From Tigriopus japonicus (Eukaryota > Arthropoda > Copepoda > Harpacticoida > Harpacticidae): a stretch of 64,000 bases of DNA. This document shows positions 10,301 through 24,465 of this stretch, one piece after another (the first letter of the stretch is position 1; the number at the start of each line of letters is the position of its first letter). Under the pieces are notes generated by a model. The model saw only the letters and a list, made by a program, of their open reading frames with translations, had not been told where the DNA came from and did not search any database. The stretch is from assembly GCA_010645155.1 (NCBI GenBank), contig JAAGOF010000051.1, positions 449,324-513,323 on the forward strand, given 5' to 3'. A program made the position numbers and the translations under genes.

Positions 10301-13300
10301 AGTCTGGTTACGTCACGTCAGTCGAAGTTTGTAGACTTAAAATGCCATCGGGTTAGACTTTGATGGAGCAGGAAAGAAAATATTTGCATTTGACTTGGTC
10401 CTAGGCAGACATGATGCTGTAAAAGAAAATGAGCGAAGATGAAAGAGAGATCCCTTTTGGAATCTCACCCATGAAACCAAAATTTACCACTTCATCTTTT
10501 ACGGTATGTCGCATTTATCTCGTATCTATCGCAAACCTCTCTCTCTCATTCTTCAAGTTAATTGTTTTCACGTCAAAGAAAAGAAGAAGTAACGCTAATG
10601 GAAACTCGATGAGATAATCTGAAGTGGACTTAAAATGTATTGAGCTATGAGAGTGTGCAATAGACTACATGACCTCTATCATTCATTGCAAGGGCTGTTG
10701 AAGTAATAGTAGGCTGACATTTTTGTCCTGGCGCCATTTGAAAGGAGAACTTGGGTCGGACAGAAGTGCACAGTCGAAAATAGCTTTGGACGATGATCAT
10801 TTCAATGATGTCGAGTACGTAGAGAGTAGGACGGCTAAAAATTGTGCCCTAGCAACTTCGACGAGCTTATGTCAGGAACAGGTTGGCCTGAATTCATTCA
10901 ACAACCATACGCGTCCCATGAAAACTCGTTTAGAAATGTTATGTCAACAAACCTAATGCAAGTTTGCAATTATAGAGTTTTGAAGAGGAACACGATTGCT
11001 CGCTTTGCAATCGAATATTCATTAGTGAGGCTGAGAAAAGACAGGATAGGACATGAGGAATGTGCTGATATGGACAACAGTTGGTTTCAAGCTCAAGATT
11101 CTCTTTCAGATCAGACAATTACGTAAACGAGATAAATTTAACAATGGGTTCGTTTTATGGCCAAGACTAGCCAAAGTCTCTTCAAGATTTCAAGAGAATC
11201 TCATAATGGTTTTTTATAAATGGTCTTTACCTTTCGAGTAAAACAAGTTCTGACCAAGAGTGGTTAGTTGCACATGCAAACAAAAGTAACATTGCTAGGT
11301 TTTATAAACAACTTGTGATTTTGTATTTAGTCACTTCCATTAATCAAAAATGCCTCAAACCGCTGAAATAAAATAGTTTAGGAAGTTTGATTCATGCAAA
11401 TCCATAATGATCTGAGTAGCAGTTTTGGCATCCAGAGCGGTGCATTTTATGCTTCCGTGACAAATGCTATAGACATGGATTGAAGACAACCATCAGGCTG
11501 AAAATTGTTTTGTTGCCGAATTTGAGGTTTCAAAAGGTTTCGATGCATTCATGATTCTATCTGTCATCTCAACTATAGAGAAAGTGAGACGAGTGCATTG
11601 AAAAATTGTTTTCCCGTTCGATTTCTTCACGAGTGGCGTTCAGCTTTGCCAAATAAAAAACACATTTAGGGACGCTATTCAAGGAATTCGTCTCACCTAC
11701 TTTTCTTCTACATTTCCCTTTCGTTTTCAGTTTGTTACTAACTTAATTTTAGAAATCACTCTTTGCTAAGCAAATTACCAAAATCCAAATTTATGTCAAA
11801 ACAGAAATCAGGTTCCTAAGGCTCTACAACATTCCATCTAGTATTCTACGCATGTAGTAGCCGTTTCATGTTTTTCATGTGCCCTTCCACTCTGATTAAT
11901 CCTCTCTTGACCTGCCGAATGATTTGATTGAATCAAAGAGCAAGTCCATCTAATGGGTTGCTCTTTGGCTGTGCAAGGGCATTCCTTACATCACCAAAAA
12001 ACCGGTGAAGTGAGGACGACGGGTGGATCAGACACCGTCTAGATAATTGTACCAAGAAAGGCTGAGAGATCGGCAGACGGGGTGGCCACAGTTCCACGCG
12101 AGTCCTTCTCACCAGAGCGCCTCATGGAAGGAGCCTTTCCATTAGCTCATCCTTCACTGGACCTCCACCAACGTTTTGTTGGCGTTTCTGGTGTGCTCCT
12201 CGCCAAAAAGCCCTCGCCAGTTCAACATTGAGAGGAAACATCGAACGTGGCCTTAAGAGAATGGAAGGCTCGTCCGTAGGTTTGAGAGAAGCTGACGCGG
12301 CATTTGGACGGAGGACAAGCCGGCAAGCTCGTTTTCGAGTTCTCGCGAATGAAGTTGTGCGCATGTGAGTGAGTAGTAGGAAACGAATCGCTCCTCTTAT
12401 TTGCCGGTGTTCGCGTGAAGAGAGGCAAAAACAGTAGAGAGGAAAGTAGTCTCGTTTGATTTTCAGTCAGGGACGCTCACGTTGCCTTCGGTGTGGTTTG
12501 TTGGAGCTCAAAATACACATCGATTCCTTCAATTTACCATTAGTGTTCCTAACTTTATCCCTCCTCTGCATTTATAACTAACTTACGGTAAGATTGATAT
12601 TGGTATTAATTTCGAGATAGCAACATAACATGCTAAAAATTCGGTCAATCAATCTGGAGACTCTTGAAACAAAAATCAGATTTGAAATGAATTAGCTTCG
12701 TTATGTTCTCAATATGAATTCGTCACAATCTTATCGTTCATCTTGAAATTTATCTCCCACGGCTGCAAAATTTGAATTTAGCCATATGAATTGATGCTTT
12801 TTAGGGTGGAGATCACCACTATTCAAATGGATCTTGATGAGAAAATAAATCTATCATCCACAATTTTTTCTTTGCAAAGCAGTTCATCACGTGGTGACAT
12901 GTTACTGAAAGTAGGAAAGGAACTGCATTTACCAAGAATAATGTCTACAAACTTGGGTCAATCTTGGTGGTTCTTGGCAAAAGTTTTGGTCCTTTGTTTC
13001 CTTGGGATGGATTGGTTCTGTACGTTTACTGTATCTCTTATACCTTCCTCTACAAGATGGATGGATGTGTCACTCATGAGAGCGTGATTTCTGCTCCAAA
13101 ACGGCTTCTTCGTCGCTTTCTTTCCTTTTATTTGTGATGGAGAGTCCTTAGGGTTTTCTTCGTCTCGTTCCAAGTTTCCCCTTGAAGCTCAAGATTAGGA
13201 TTACTCCAAGGACTCATAAGAGGGTTCGATGGAAATCAAATCTTTGCTCTCGTCTTATAACCTCAGGTTCTAACTTGACAATCTTGACTAAAAGTTTCAT

Positions 13301-16300
13301 GGGAAATTCAATTCCTTCTGCCTAAAAGCCTTTCACTTGCGAAATGCGTTGGGGAATTTCTGGGGAAAATGGGCACCATTGAAACATGTGGAAGCGCTAC
13401 ACTAAAATGCGCTTCAATTACTTAGCTTTTTATAGGCACTACCAAGAACTAGCCAAGTTTTCCCGCACAAAAAGGGTCTCATAAAAAGACTCCACTATAG
13501 GATAGGAGTACATGGATCCCTTGTCGAGTAGATTATTTGCCTAGAGGGGATATGAAAGGCTAGACTTCATGTGTCTCTCTTCGACGAAAGTTAACTTTGA
13601 AGGGAAGCTACATTTCCCTTTGCAGTGAACAATCCCTGGCAAGTCGAAGGGGAAGGCGAGGAGAGAACCTTTTTGGAGAATAATGGGAAGTACAAAGATT
13701 GGCCCTTGGCTGTCGAGAACGAACTCGTGAACGGACCACTGCCAGTATACTGTATTTCCATGACTACCAAGACTTTCCCTTCAGATAGAGCATTCCCCTC
13801 GAACTTAGTGTTTCAGTCGAAGCTGTCAGCCCTGTCAGAGACCAAATCCCAAAAAGGATTAGAATAACATCCGCCTAAGATGGGATGTCCGGTCTCGTTC
13901 GATGGGTTTCCAATTTTGCCAGATCCATTTCTGAGCAAGATTCTCCGAATCCTCAACTATGAACAAAAGCAAAACGTTTCATTGTCGCACAAATTAATTC
14001 TTATCCTGATTTGCCCTTCACGGATGTCAAATGATTGTGAAGCTTTCCCCCTCCCTTTCACCCTGTTCCTGGATCTCGCTTCGCATTCTCTTTTCCCCCT
14101 TCTGCTAACCTCGTCCACCCTCAATGAGTATGAGTAAGCGGAAGAAAGGGAAAAGGATAATAACAGATTCATTTGTCAGGGGACGGCTACTCAATATATT
14201 ACTCCATGCTGGGACTTTGGAGGATGTTCCTATGCCAAGAGGAAACCCGATTCATAATCCAATAAGTCTTGAAAGATTGATGAAGCACCTTCATTTGATC
14301 CACGTTACCGACCGGGAACGAGGATCGCTTTGGCAGTCTCATCTTGCCTTCTACACCAACAAAAGAGACATTTTTACGATTCTTTCTCGATTTGACCTGC
14401 AATGAATGGAATCTTCAATATGTTTTCCAACCGGTATGCTCGCTCGGTCATGCTTCTTCAAGCAAATGGAACTACGACCCTGAGGTTAAGTAAGAGTGAA
14501 AAGGCCAATTGATGTGTAGCGTAGACTCCAGACAACCTTTACAACTCTAGCATGACTCCACACCATTAAGGGAAAATACCATGCAGTATGCGCACCCGAG
14601 AAGATTGAGTGAGAGAGCAAGTGAGCTCCAATTCGAGTTCCCTGCAATGGACGTAGTGTGAATGCTGGTACTTCCCTTTTTCAAATTTAGGGGAAAACTC
14701 TCGTTACTCGCAATCATTGCGTCTACAGAAGTCCAAGGGATTCTGTATTCTAGAAAACCAAGCGGAACATGATAATGATTCCACGAGATTCCAAAGGGAA
14801 CCACATTGGAACAAAAGGACACATTCTTTTTGGGGAATGGTCACGATTGTTCTCGGTGAAAAGGACGATTCCCTTTCCTCGAGCTTTTAGTTTCCCCTAT
14901 GTATGTCTAAAAGTGCTTGCTGAGCAATGAAATTGTTTCGATCCGAACAAGTGGTAGGGCTCTTCTCGGCTCTAAATTACCCCATCCATCTTCATATTGG
15001 ATGGAGGTACATGTTTGGGATACACAAAGAATCCATATTTATCCATTGGGGGTTGGTGGTAAGACTTGAATCACTTTTAAGTGATACCGAGTGCTACAGC
15101 TCGAGATAGGGAGTGTCGACGAGAACAACGACAACGGATCAACCTGATCCATTTCCGACGTCTAGGGTACATGTGCGGAACAGAGCTAATCCTCTTCACA
15201 GGGGCTCCCAACTGATATTAGAATAACATTCGTCTATTTGCTTACGCCTTGATCCGTGCTCCCAATCACTCATGCAGTCTGCCTTCAAAACCCAATCCCC
15301 ATTGGAGCAACAACCCTCATTTCTCTTTTGAGTCATGAATTGATCATAAAAGGTATCGGACAAGGTTCAGACACGAATGATAGAAAGTTGGTCTATTAGA
15401 AACATTTTGTTTCTTAACAACTAAGGGAAAAGCGAGGGTGATTTATGTGTTCAGGTCCCTCGTGAACACGGGATTATTAGAGAATTGCCAAAATCAAGGA
15501 ACGGAAGAAACAAGGGATAAAGAAAAGAGATCAACACATGGTACAAAGACAGCCTAATCTTTTCCCTTGTGAGGAAAATCCAAATTCACTTGAAAGTTCC
15601 CCTCCAATCAGCAATTTCCAAATTAGGACATTTCTGAATTTTGAGGCTTTTAGCTAATCATCTCATTTATAGTCAAAGCTTTGAAGAGGGAAGCCTCCAC
15701 TGGGTACCAATATATCCATTTTGGAATGGCTGCTAATGATCAATCAGCTTTGTCCTCAGCATTTCTACTCATGGACGTAGTATTTATAAGGTGAAGAAGG
15801 CACGTATGTGTGGCAAAACCTGTCGGTTAGAAAGAAATAAAGAAACTAGCGGAGCATTTTGAAGTGGGAGGGCCTTTCAAAGTTTTCTTTGGCAAAAGAA
15901 AATTTGATGAACTCGCAAGATTCCATCGCCACATTTATGACGAAGAAAGAAAGAGAGGAGGTCGTAGAACCTTCTTGTGAGAATTGGCGTTATTGAAACA
16001 TGAAGACGCTTCGCCCGAATTCGAAGAAATTTACGAGCATTGGATTCTCGACTCTGCCATAAAACTCGTGGTCTCCTCAATGGATTGCTTCATGCCTGAT
16101 GGCTTTGCAATTGTTAATGCAATTGCCAGAGCCAAATGTTGAAGGAACTCCCGCACTCCCCAGGATAATACCAACTTTCCGGCCAAAGAAATTGCTCATC
16201 TTGATACATTAATCCAAATCTCATCACTTGCGAGTGAGCACCTTCTTCGATCGTACTACCTTTCAAGCGTCCTTGGATTTCCATGGGAAATGCCCGCTCT

Positions 16301-19300
16301 TCAATGAGGAGTGCATTCTATTGCTCTAGAAAGGATTTACTGAGTTGGCCCTGGAATTATTCACGTCACCTCTTTTTTTTCGTAAATTAAGGCCAATGAG
16401 ATTGAAGAACAGGGGGTTACAAGAGGTGTAAAAGGCAGGTAATTAAAACGTGGAATGACAAGCCAATGAAAGAGCATACGAAATGTCGAAAAAACAGGAT
16501 GGCAACAGAGCGTAATGTTTCAAGTTTGATTTCGAGGTCAGTCGTTGGTTTGACGAGCGACACACATGACTGAAAAAGATTCATAGATTACGTAGAAAAT
16601 ACCACCAAGTAATGTTTTTCCGTATTGGTAATACGTGAATTCGAATCCATTGCATCTGAAAATAGTACTCGTCATGACTTCTTCTTCCTGTGAAAACGAC
16701 AGTAAACGCGAGCTGGGAGGCATGTCGTGGACAAATTTCATCTTTTCGAGGCCTGAAACCGTTGCTTGCCTCGATCGTACGTAGCACACAGAATACAATG
16801 GGAGAGGGCGAGAAGTGAAATGGAAAACATGTATTATTGGAACGTAGGCAAGAAGACAAGGCAAGCAGGTTGTTAGTGGTTCCTTTTGTAGAAATCCACA
16901 AGTGAAGAAGTCGATGGAGGAGGGTCGGAATGTCGAACCTGATTTAAATTCTAAAGTTTCGAAACGGGCGAGGCCAGAAAAAAACCAATTCAGGTTTAAC
17001 TTGCACCTGTTGACAAGTGTGACAGAATGAAGTGGAATAACCAAAAACTCAAGGAACCTGATTGGCCCTCAAAAGATGCTCTTGCACACGTTTGGCTTCA
17101 ACGCGGCTTGTACGTAAGGTGATATTTTGCTCAATGCTCTTCACACTCGATCAATATTTCCAATGAGTTGTCACAGAGTCGCACATGCTCACAAGTTCAA
17201 GTCAAAGAAGATGACGTGAACTTCAGTGTTCAGGTGACCGAGTAAGCGACCGACCAACAGGCCAATTCAATGAATGTCTGTCCGAACGACCGATCCAGTC
17301 AGTTCAACTTTGTCTACTCCACTACGTTCAGGATGTGTTTCAGGAAACTTCTGCACAAGAAAATGACAAACAATCTGAATGGAGAAGGTCAAGTCTACGT
17401 AGGAGGGAGGAACGAGAATAGTTTTGTCTTTTAAGTTCCTTAGTGAATGACAATCAATCTCTCAACCGAGTGATTAACAGTCTCCTATTGTTGATGGTTA
17501 GTTTGCAAGCTCGGAGAAACGACAAAACACGTGCTCTAAAGCTCCAACGAATTCTGGATACTGTCATGGAAAATGACGACAACCTTGAAAGCAAAGCATG
17601 CGGGAATGTTCTCATGGGAAATATTTTGAGTTCAATACGGGTTTGAAAGGACGAAGTATCATCATCAGGAGATAATTAGTTTTGCAAGTGTACTTCGATC
17701 CGAGACGAGTGAAAACTGTCCATGTACCCTGTTCATTTCAGTCTCATTCAAAGAGGAAAGAGTGATTTCCTGATGACATGGCAGTGCTAATCAATCTCCA
17801 ATCTGGAATCGGCGAATGATCAAAGAGCCTATTGACATTCATTTTAAGACTGCTAAAGAAATCTCGAATGCCCAAGGGTGCTTCAGCTGCGTATCTTTTC
17901 TTCCCATCTCGATTGCCTTCCGTTGCGAATGGAAAGTACGAAAATAAAATCAAGTTTCAAGACATTTTTTGGTGGTCTTGAAATCCAATCCTCGTCCGGT
18001 TTTGACAACCGAATTGTTCGTTTTTGCCCTTAATCTCAGTCTTTGTCCCAGCTATACCGAAATCTTGAAACTTTTTTCCCCCTTCTGTGCATTTCTCCCT
18101 TGTGTTCCGTGACATGCTTTTAGTCCCCAAGGAGAATTTTTGTTCAATCCAGAAAGTGAACAAATCTTAGAAGATTAGGGCGCATGGTGATCTTGAAAAA
18201 ACACGCGCCATAGCCACGTTTTCATCCTTTAAAGAGCTCGTCTTTCATGGTAAAGTGTGGATTGACTGTGGAATCATAATGGCTGTTACATCATTTACAT
18301 TTTTATTGCCTATTCATTCATGGCTTTAAGCTCGTTCTGAATCAAACTTGGCATCAACTCGGGGGATTATTGATTCTTTGAATGTCCTATTGCATTAGAA
18401 ATAAGCCAAGCACCTTGAAGTACTTGAATCTGTCGGATGCTCAAAAATATCACCTCTTCGCCAATGTTTATTTACATCTGAAAGTACTACTTCCTTCCTG
18501 GAATTGAGCACGAAGCAAATGATGTTGAGCAAATCTCCCTAATTTCAAGTACTCCTACACTCAAATGCGAGCCAACATGATCAACTTCGTTGGACGCTCT
18601 GTAATTGAACGTTGAATTCAAACCCACAACATTTTTCTTGACATCCTGGACTTGTAAGCGATCGCTTCGTGTTCCTCATGGTCAATTTGAATTACAAAGA
18701 CACCGTTCATTAATTTAAAAAAATGCATTGGAACAAATCTTCCACAACGATTTCCTCCTTGTACAAGCCTTTTGGATCGGAATTTTATTACTGATATGAC
18801 GAACTCTCGACGTTCCTTTGAATTAACGTGGTTCCTTCCCATAGAAAATCGATACTGAGTTCAGAGAAGAGGCTTTTAATGTTGGATACACTAGTACTCG
18901 TGTGTAAATTGACCTCATTTTCCTGGAGGGTCCCGCACAACCAACAAGTTCCTTGGGGGGTACATGCCATGAACAATATGCTCGGTGGTTTCCCCTGAGG
19001 AAATGTTCCCCGTAAACTTTTGTGTCGAAGTGATTGGTTAGTCGGGCCCCGAGTTGTCCGGTAAAGAACTCATTAGGTATCTCGAATCACTCAATCACAA
19101 TGCAAACGAATCGACTTTGTTTTCGACGAAGCGTTGGAGTGTTATGCAAATACATGTACCATAGTCGTTTGTGAGCACACATCATTACACACACCCAAAC
19201 TCTCTCTCAATTGCTGTAATTCCGTTTGAGGCCACACTAAGTTGATGTGAGAGAGTCTATCATGCTGACAAGTAAATAATCTAGTTTCGACAAGGCATTA

Positions 19301-20363
19301 AAGCCCTCCACAGAAGCTCTTGTCGTTAGGACATGCCTTTACACATGAAGGTCTGTGTGGAAGGTGAGCCAAACTTGGGCATTTGGCGCTCAAATTACTT
19401 GCGTGGTTGGTTGTAAATCCGATTTGGTAGCTCAATATAGATTGCTCCTTAGATTCCAACCATCTCAAGGACAGGACGGTCATTTTATAATGCATACCTT
19501 GGGAATCGCAGAAGCATTTAGGAGGGGATTTTGAGCTTTCGGCGAATGGGTAACTCAGCTAGTGCAAGCTCATGCGAGTAAATATTTTCATCCGAGTTCA
19601 AACTGTTCACATCGGCATTATTGGGCTTGGCCATTGTTTGACGCACACAACTTCGATGATTGAGCATTCCGACAATTCGAAGAAAAAGAAAAAAAATCGT
19701 TTCAACGTGCTTTAATATCATGTTATGGTTGTTGTGTGGGGGTGTAAGTACAACCGACTCATCCTGCTCTTGTTTTCTTTCAGAAATTGATTCTCGGCCC
19801 ACGAAACTATCTGCACTACCTCAAGTCCTCCATTACCGTCACATTCTCATCATCAACATCTTCGAAGACTCAACTTCCCACGAATGCAATCCTCTCTTTT
19901 TCCCTCCCTTACTTCCTTCCATCCTCACTCACTCACTCACTCGCTCACTCAGTCCAATTTATGGGAGTCGCCAACAACCATTACGGTTACGATTTGTTAT
20001 TCTTGCATTATTCATTGAAACCACTCAAGACTGACTGACTGACCAAACAATCATCAGGAGACGTTGTTCATTCATTTGGGTAGAAGACTACTCAGGATTA
20101 TCTTTCAATCAAGCAATGGAATGTTCTTCACTCACGCTCAACTCCTTGAGACTGACACCAGTTTGGAATTGGGCATCATACATTGTTGTCGAGGAAAATG
20201 AGTTGTGTTTTACCCGTTGTTGAGTTTGTACGCAAAGCATTATTTCTTGTTTGTATCATGTCCACATAATGATGCACATGTTCTAAAAACTCCCGAGTGG
20301 AAAGTTGTCCCACAAGTGTGATCCCAACCCGAATTTATGGCTTCTCGAGTCTGAAATCCTACA
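7335..20363. other. ~13-kb gene desert upstream of an unrecognised gene
   Basis: I find no gene I can defend. Open frames are short, lack homology I recognise and lack consistent splice sites; the longest (16538-17044, minus) begins only at a TTG. A GC- and CpG-richer patch at about 12,000-12,480 reads like a promoter or untranslated first exon. A TGACGTCA palindrome lies at 7760-7767 and a CACT microsatellite at about 19,923-19,950. A possible coding exon at 8066-8138 is listed separately. The stretch may be regulatory DNA or 5' introns of the gene at 20,364. Confidence 0.5.
8066..8138 (-). other. Candidate isolated internal exon (73 nt)
   Basis: On the minus strand a TTTTTCAG acceptor precedes 73 bases that are open in only one of three frames, followed by a CAG/GTAATT donor. 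The open frame is phase 0 in and phase 1 out and encodes a basic peptide (core GKLNVTKVRDQKKKN). I could not find partner exons or a family. It may be chance. Confidence 0.2.
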
Positions 20364-21986
20364 ATGCTTGTGAAAGAAAGCAAGGACATCATCTTTGTCA
20401 AGGCACCATCAGCAGTTCTAAGAGAATCGTCGCTTTCTTCAGCGGAATCAACGTGTTCCCGATCCACTTCAGCGGATATTCAGGATCAAACATTGTCCCA
20501 ACCGCAAGACGGGACCATGAAGGCTGTGAGGATCGACGAGAATGCCCCTCCCAAGAGACCTGAAAGAAGAAAAGGCCCAACCAACAAAAAGGTCAAGATG
20601 ACCTTGGTCGTGAAGAGCATAAACAGGCCAGAAGATGGAAACTTGGAGCAAGAAAATAGTGCTCCATTCAAGGCGCAACGCCCCATTTCCCTTTGCCAAC
20701 AATCAAAGGGCGACGACAACTCAGACCAAGACCAAGGGGTCTCATTGGGTTTGAATCTCAAAGAAAACGAAGAAGGGGACCAAAGCAGTCGACTTCTTCA
20801 CATTATAAATTCAGAGAGAACCGAGAACACAAAGGTGGATCATGCCAGCCAAACTCTCGAACCTCAACAACTTCAAACGAGCTCGGAAGCCAAAAAGTCT
20901 CCCTCATTTTCTTTCTTTGCCAGGGGTTCTCATCTGGTGAGCTCCGTCAGAAATAGTTTCCGGAACATGGCCAAAAAGAAGACCCCATTTCACCATTTAG
21001 ATAATAATGCTCATCCCGTGAGTAGTCTGACATTGGGTCGCCACGGGAATGATTCTGGCATTAACGACCTCTCTATCAAGGGAGGGGTGGGCCAACAACC
21101 CCAAGCAATCACGAAAGGGGCTTCTTCATCCTCCACCACCACCACCAAAGTCTCTTGCAATGATAGTCAAGATTCAGGCTTGGGCGAGGAATCTGATTTC
21201 GACCCTGCCAGTAACAGCTCATTGGTACGGACTCCTACTCCAATCACGGTGACCAGCACCCAAACATCCTCCCTAAGGAAGATCAGTTCCGTCTCATCTA
21301 GTGTGAGTGGCGGGGCCGTCGTTAAAAAGCATGTCATCATTCGAGAGCCGAGTTTATCCATTTTGCCGAGCTCTCGCAAGAGACGTGTGGCTCGTTTGGA
21401 GACGGTGAGGATCTACCCTCGAGCAGCTCGATTGCCAAGTATTGCCAAGACTGGAACCGTCTCGGCCATTTGGGACCAACTCAACCAATCGGCTTGCGCC
21501 GAGGTCATGCGAGTCGTTCCCGTCTGTGACCATTTCACCGTCAGGCTCATCTTCAATCCTGATCGAGCTCAAACACGAGACGATGTTCAGGACTTGGAGA
21601 CGATTGATGACATTGCCCGGCTAATTCTCACTGTATACAAAGTCCTGTTCTATGAATGGATCAAGCAAAAGCGCACAAGTCATTTGGCTATCATCTTGCA
21701 TTGTGTTCAGCATTTTCTCATCATCATGGTGGACTTGGCCTCTCACATGGATATGGATGATCGCTTGAGGTTTGCTCGAATTTGTGGGGACCTCCTTCGA
21801 GAATCGGAAATGGGACGCTATAAAGATCTGGGTGTGGTCTTGGCACGAACCAGGACGGTCTATATCGACTTATGGTGTGCCATACTGTGTCTACCAACTC
21901 TAAGCCCTTTGGAATCGCCCTCACTCTCTGAAGTGAGAGAGCGTTTAATGAAGCAGAGGCGATCGTTCTTCAATCAGGATGATTGA
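20364..21986 (+). CDS. Unrecognised 540-residue protein
   Basis: A single uninterrupted ATG-started frame of 540 codons plus stop, clearly longer than chance. I do not recognise the family. Residues 1-330 look disordered: Ser/Thr-rich, with a basic stretch PPKRPERRKGP near 62, poly-Ser/Thr tracts and a QDSGLGEESDFD motif. Residues about 360-540 look folded and helical, beginning near AVWDQ/AIWDQLNQSACAEVMR and including hydrophobic stretches around LILTVYKVLFYEWIKQK and LAIILHCVQHFLIIMVDLA. No signal peptide or convincing membrane segment is visible. This layout (disordered N-terminus, helical C-terminal module) suggests an adaptor or scaffold, but that is only inference. It sits alone, 13 kb from the papilin-like gene. 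An upstream non-coding or coding exon cannot be excluded. Confidence 0.75.
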   Translation: MLVKESKDIIFVKAPSAVLRESSLSSAESTCSRSTSADIQDQTLSQPQDGTMKAVRIDENAPPKRPERRKGPTNKKVKMTLVVKSINRPEDGNLEQENSAPFKAQRPISLCQQSKGDDNSDQDQGVSLGLNLKENEEGDQSSRLLHIINSERTENTKVDHASQTLEPQQLQTSSEAKKSPSFSFFARGSHLVSSVRNSFRNMAKKKTPFHHLDNNAHPVSSLTLGRHGNDSGINDLSIKGGVGQQPQAITKGASSSSTTTTKVSCNDSQDSGLGEESDFDPASNSSLVRTPTPITVTSTQTSSLRKISSVSSSVSGGAVVKKHVIIREPSLSILPSSRKRRVARLETVRIYPRAARLPSIAKTGTVSAIWDQLNQSACAEVMRVVPVCDHFTVRLIFNPDRAQTRDDVQDLETIDDIARLILTVYKVLFYEWIKQKRTSHLAIILHCVQHFLIIMVDLASHMDMDDRLRFARICGDLLRESEMGRYKDLGVVLARTRTVYIDLWCAILCLPTLSPLESPSLSEVRERLMKQRRSFFNQDD

Positions 21987-24465
21987 AACAAAAAATCCCG
22001 CCCTCCTCACTCAGTAATGTTATTTTTTGAATTACGAAATCATGAATGGTTGATAGTGCTCTAAATTAGAACTGTCGTCGACTCGACCAAAATTGTCAGA
22101 CCTTTGCCATTGAGCTATGATTGTCCACCAAAAAATTGACTTTTGAAACAAGGCACGTATTTCATGCGAACAGTTCATGCAATCTCCGGTCTCGTTCTTC
22201 AAGTATATGTACGGTATAATAGATATAACATGATGCATATTTCGTCACACTCTCGTAGAGGACGTGCCATAAACGTATTAAATGTGATATTTCAGGTGTT
22301 TTGTGTGTCATGGTTGATCAAATATCTTCTTTTGTGGCTGTCTTGGGGCCAATCGCTTGGAATTTTTGAAATAGCTCCCGCAAACTTACACGGTCATTCA
22401 ATCAAACTTACAACACGAACCAACCACCCAAAATAAGCTCACATCCAAGCCATGCTACATGCAAATCCTGGCGTCTCGACATTCCGAGTCATCCTAGTTC
22501 TTCTTGGTCGGTCTTCGTCGTCATCATCATTACTGTTCAACGCCTAATCTTGATCCCACTTCTTCTATTTGGCCAACCCACAGATCCAGACAGATGCATG
22601 GAGTACTTTTCAAGACAACTCGAGTCTTGAACATAAGCAGTAACACTCGAGATGTGACGAGGAGAGCTCTTGAAGCTCCAGCCAAGAGCTTTAAAGAGAT
22701 TCTGTTGTATTCAAATTGATTATGACATTTATGGGAAGAGAACCAGCCTCGTTTGTACACAAGCGCATGGTCGGACCTCCACTCAGTGGTGCTTTCTTTT
22801 CGACATTATCATAATTTATGTATTCTGAGGTGGTGATGGTGGTGGTCTTTGTCTTGGCGCGAGACTTGAGATTCACAAACTCACCAAGGTGAATTGTTCG
22901 GGAAGCTTCAGGTTTTTATCGTTTGTCATCAATGGTTGATTGATAGTTTGATTATGAGCGAGACGTGCTGAGGAACAGATTGTGTGTGGATTAGGCCAAA
23001 CACTATTAAAAGTGATGACAGGGACGCGTGCCCTTGATTTTGATAACAAGGGCTCATCACTTTTAAGAGACGTGACGGTGTTCACACCCATTCCAAGATT
23101 GAATACCTGATCTCGCCCAGTGTCGTAGATCTTTTCACGGGTGTAAACACCTCATTTACGTCATGGGTAATGGCAGAAATGCAAATACAGACGCGTCTCT
23201 GATGGATATTTGCACCCATGGGATGCAAACGAAATTGTTCTCGGAACTCTAGTAATTAAAAAGAAGCATGGCTGATCTTGAAGCCAGATTGTTTTCGAGA
23301 TGTGAGAAACGTACTAAATTGGCCCTTGCCTGTTTAGGACTGTGGTCAAATTTAGCACCTGCTATGCTAGTAAAGGCCATTGACCAGGCCAAATTCTCCT
23401 GGAAAGAGCTTGTGTGAATTCTGGTGATTCTTATCCTATCGAATGGAAGCTCCCTTCAAAAATTGACCGCGTTATCAATCATCCCCTTAACATTGATTTG
23501 GCAAGTTTTGGAAGCTTCCCCCAAAGCTGATTCATCTTCTTCTTTTGATGTCCGGGAGCAAACAAGAACTTTTGAATGTGTGTTCTGACAGGGAGCAATG
23601 ATGCTTCTAAAATTACTAAGAAGAAACACCAAACGGATAGAGAACACTTTAATAACATCATGAAATGCCATACTCAACGTGCAACAAAGAAAACGGGGTC
23701 AAGTTTGCTTCAAGCAATTTTCTTTGACACCTGTGTAGAGGGCGATTTGAAAAGATACCTCATCCCACACAATTTGTCTGGGTCTCTAATTAACAAGGTG
23801 AAACGAGCGTATCAAGTTTGCTACATTTCTCCTCTGACATAATTTGACCTTGGCCAAGTCACTATGTGCGAACTCACCAAATTGAACACTTTTTTTCTCA
23901 AGAACAACAGCATTCCGTTTAATGGTAATGATGGTAAGTAAGCCAAAGAATGCTCAAATGACTCTCCTTGTTATTTTAACATCTGACCCGAAGGAAATTG
24001 CGAGTTTGAGAAAACGCCTCGATGCCATAAATTCTTCCCTCAATGGGTGTTTTTGTTTACGGTTCAAATCCCATTACACAAAAAGCTCAACTCGTTCAAG
24101 AGAAGAGAAAGAGGGAGAGTACGACGAGGGTTAAAAAATTAAGCTGATAAACTCATGAGTGTGAGAAGCCCTTAAAGTGTTCAAATCGTTCACCAGTGTG
24201 TATTGGAATATGGAACTACCACACATTATTTTGGGATCTGAACGCTCTTTATGACATCAACCGGAATCCCTGTGTGTACTTACTGTAAGTCGTCCTCCCC
24301 CTCATATCTGTCAGACAATTGGTTCGGGGTAATCAAATTAATCGCCCAAGACGAGCGTGACGAATGCTAAGATAAATGAAGCTTGGTACCCATCAGTCTT
24401 CACGTTATGACCTACTACGAACTTGGTGGATGTATTTGTAAGCATTATGGTTTTAGATTAACTAT
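21987..24465. other. Intergenic, no supported gene
   Basis: No recognised coding sequence. An 88-codon ATG frame at 23576-23842 (+) has no family I know and no splice context, so I leave it unassigned. A compound inverted repeat at about 23,005-23,067 is the only structured element I noticed. The left end includes the 3' untranslated region of the gene at 20,364. Confidence 0.5.
23005..23067. repeat. Compound hairpin-forming inverted repeat
   Basis: TTAAAAGTGATGA is matched by TCATCACTTTTAA about 35 bases later. Inside them CCCTTG...CAAGGG forms a second stem, giving two nested stems. It may be a small foldback remnant or an RNA hairpin if transcribed. Confidence 0.4.

Noticed and set aside
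12122..12428. Overlapping minus frames in a CpG-rich patch
   Set aside because: Composition fits a promoter or untranslated exon; the peptides are low-information and unrecognised.
16538..17044. 168-codon minus-strand frame in the desert
   Set aside because: It starts at a TTG, has no recognisable family and shows no supporting splice sites; likely chance.
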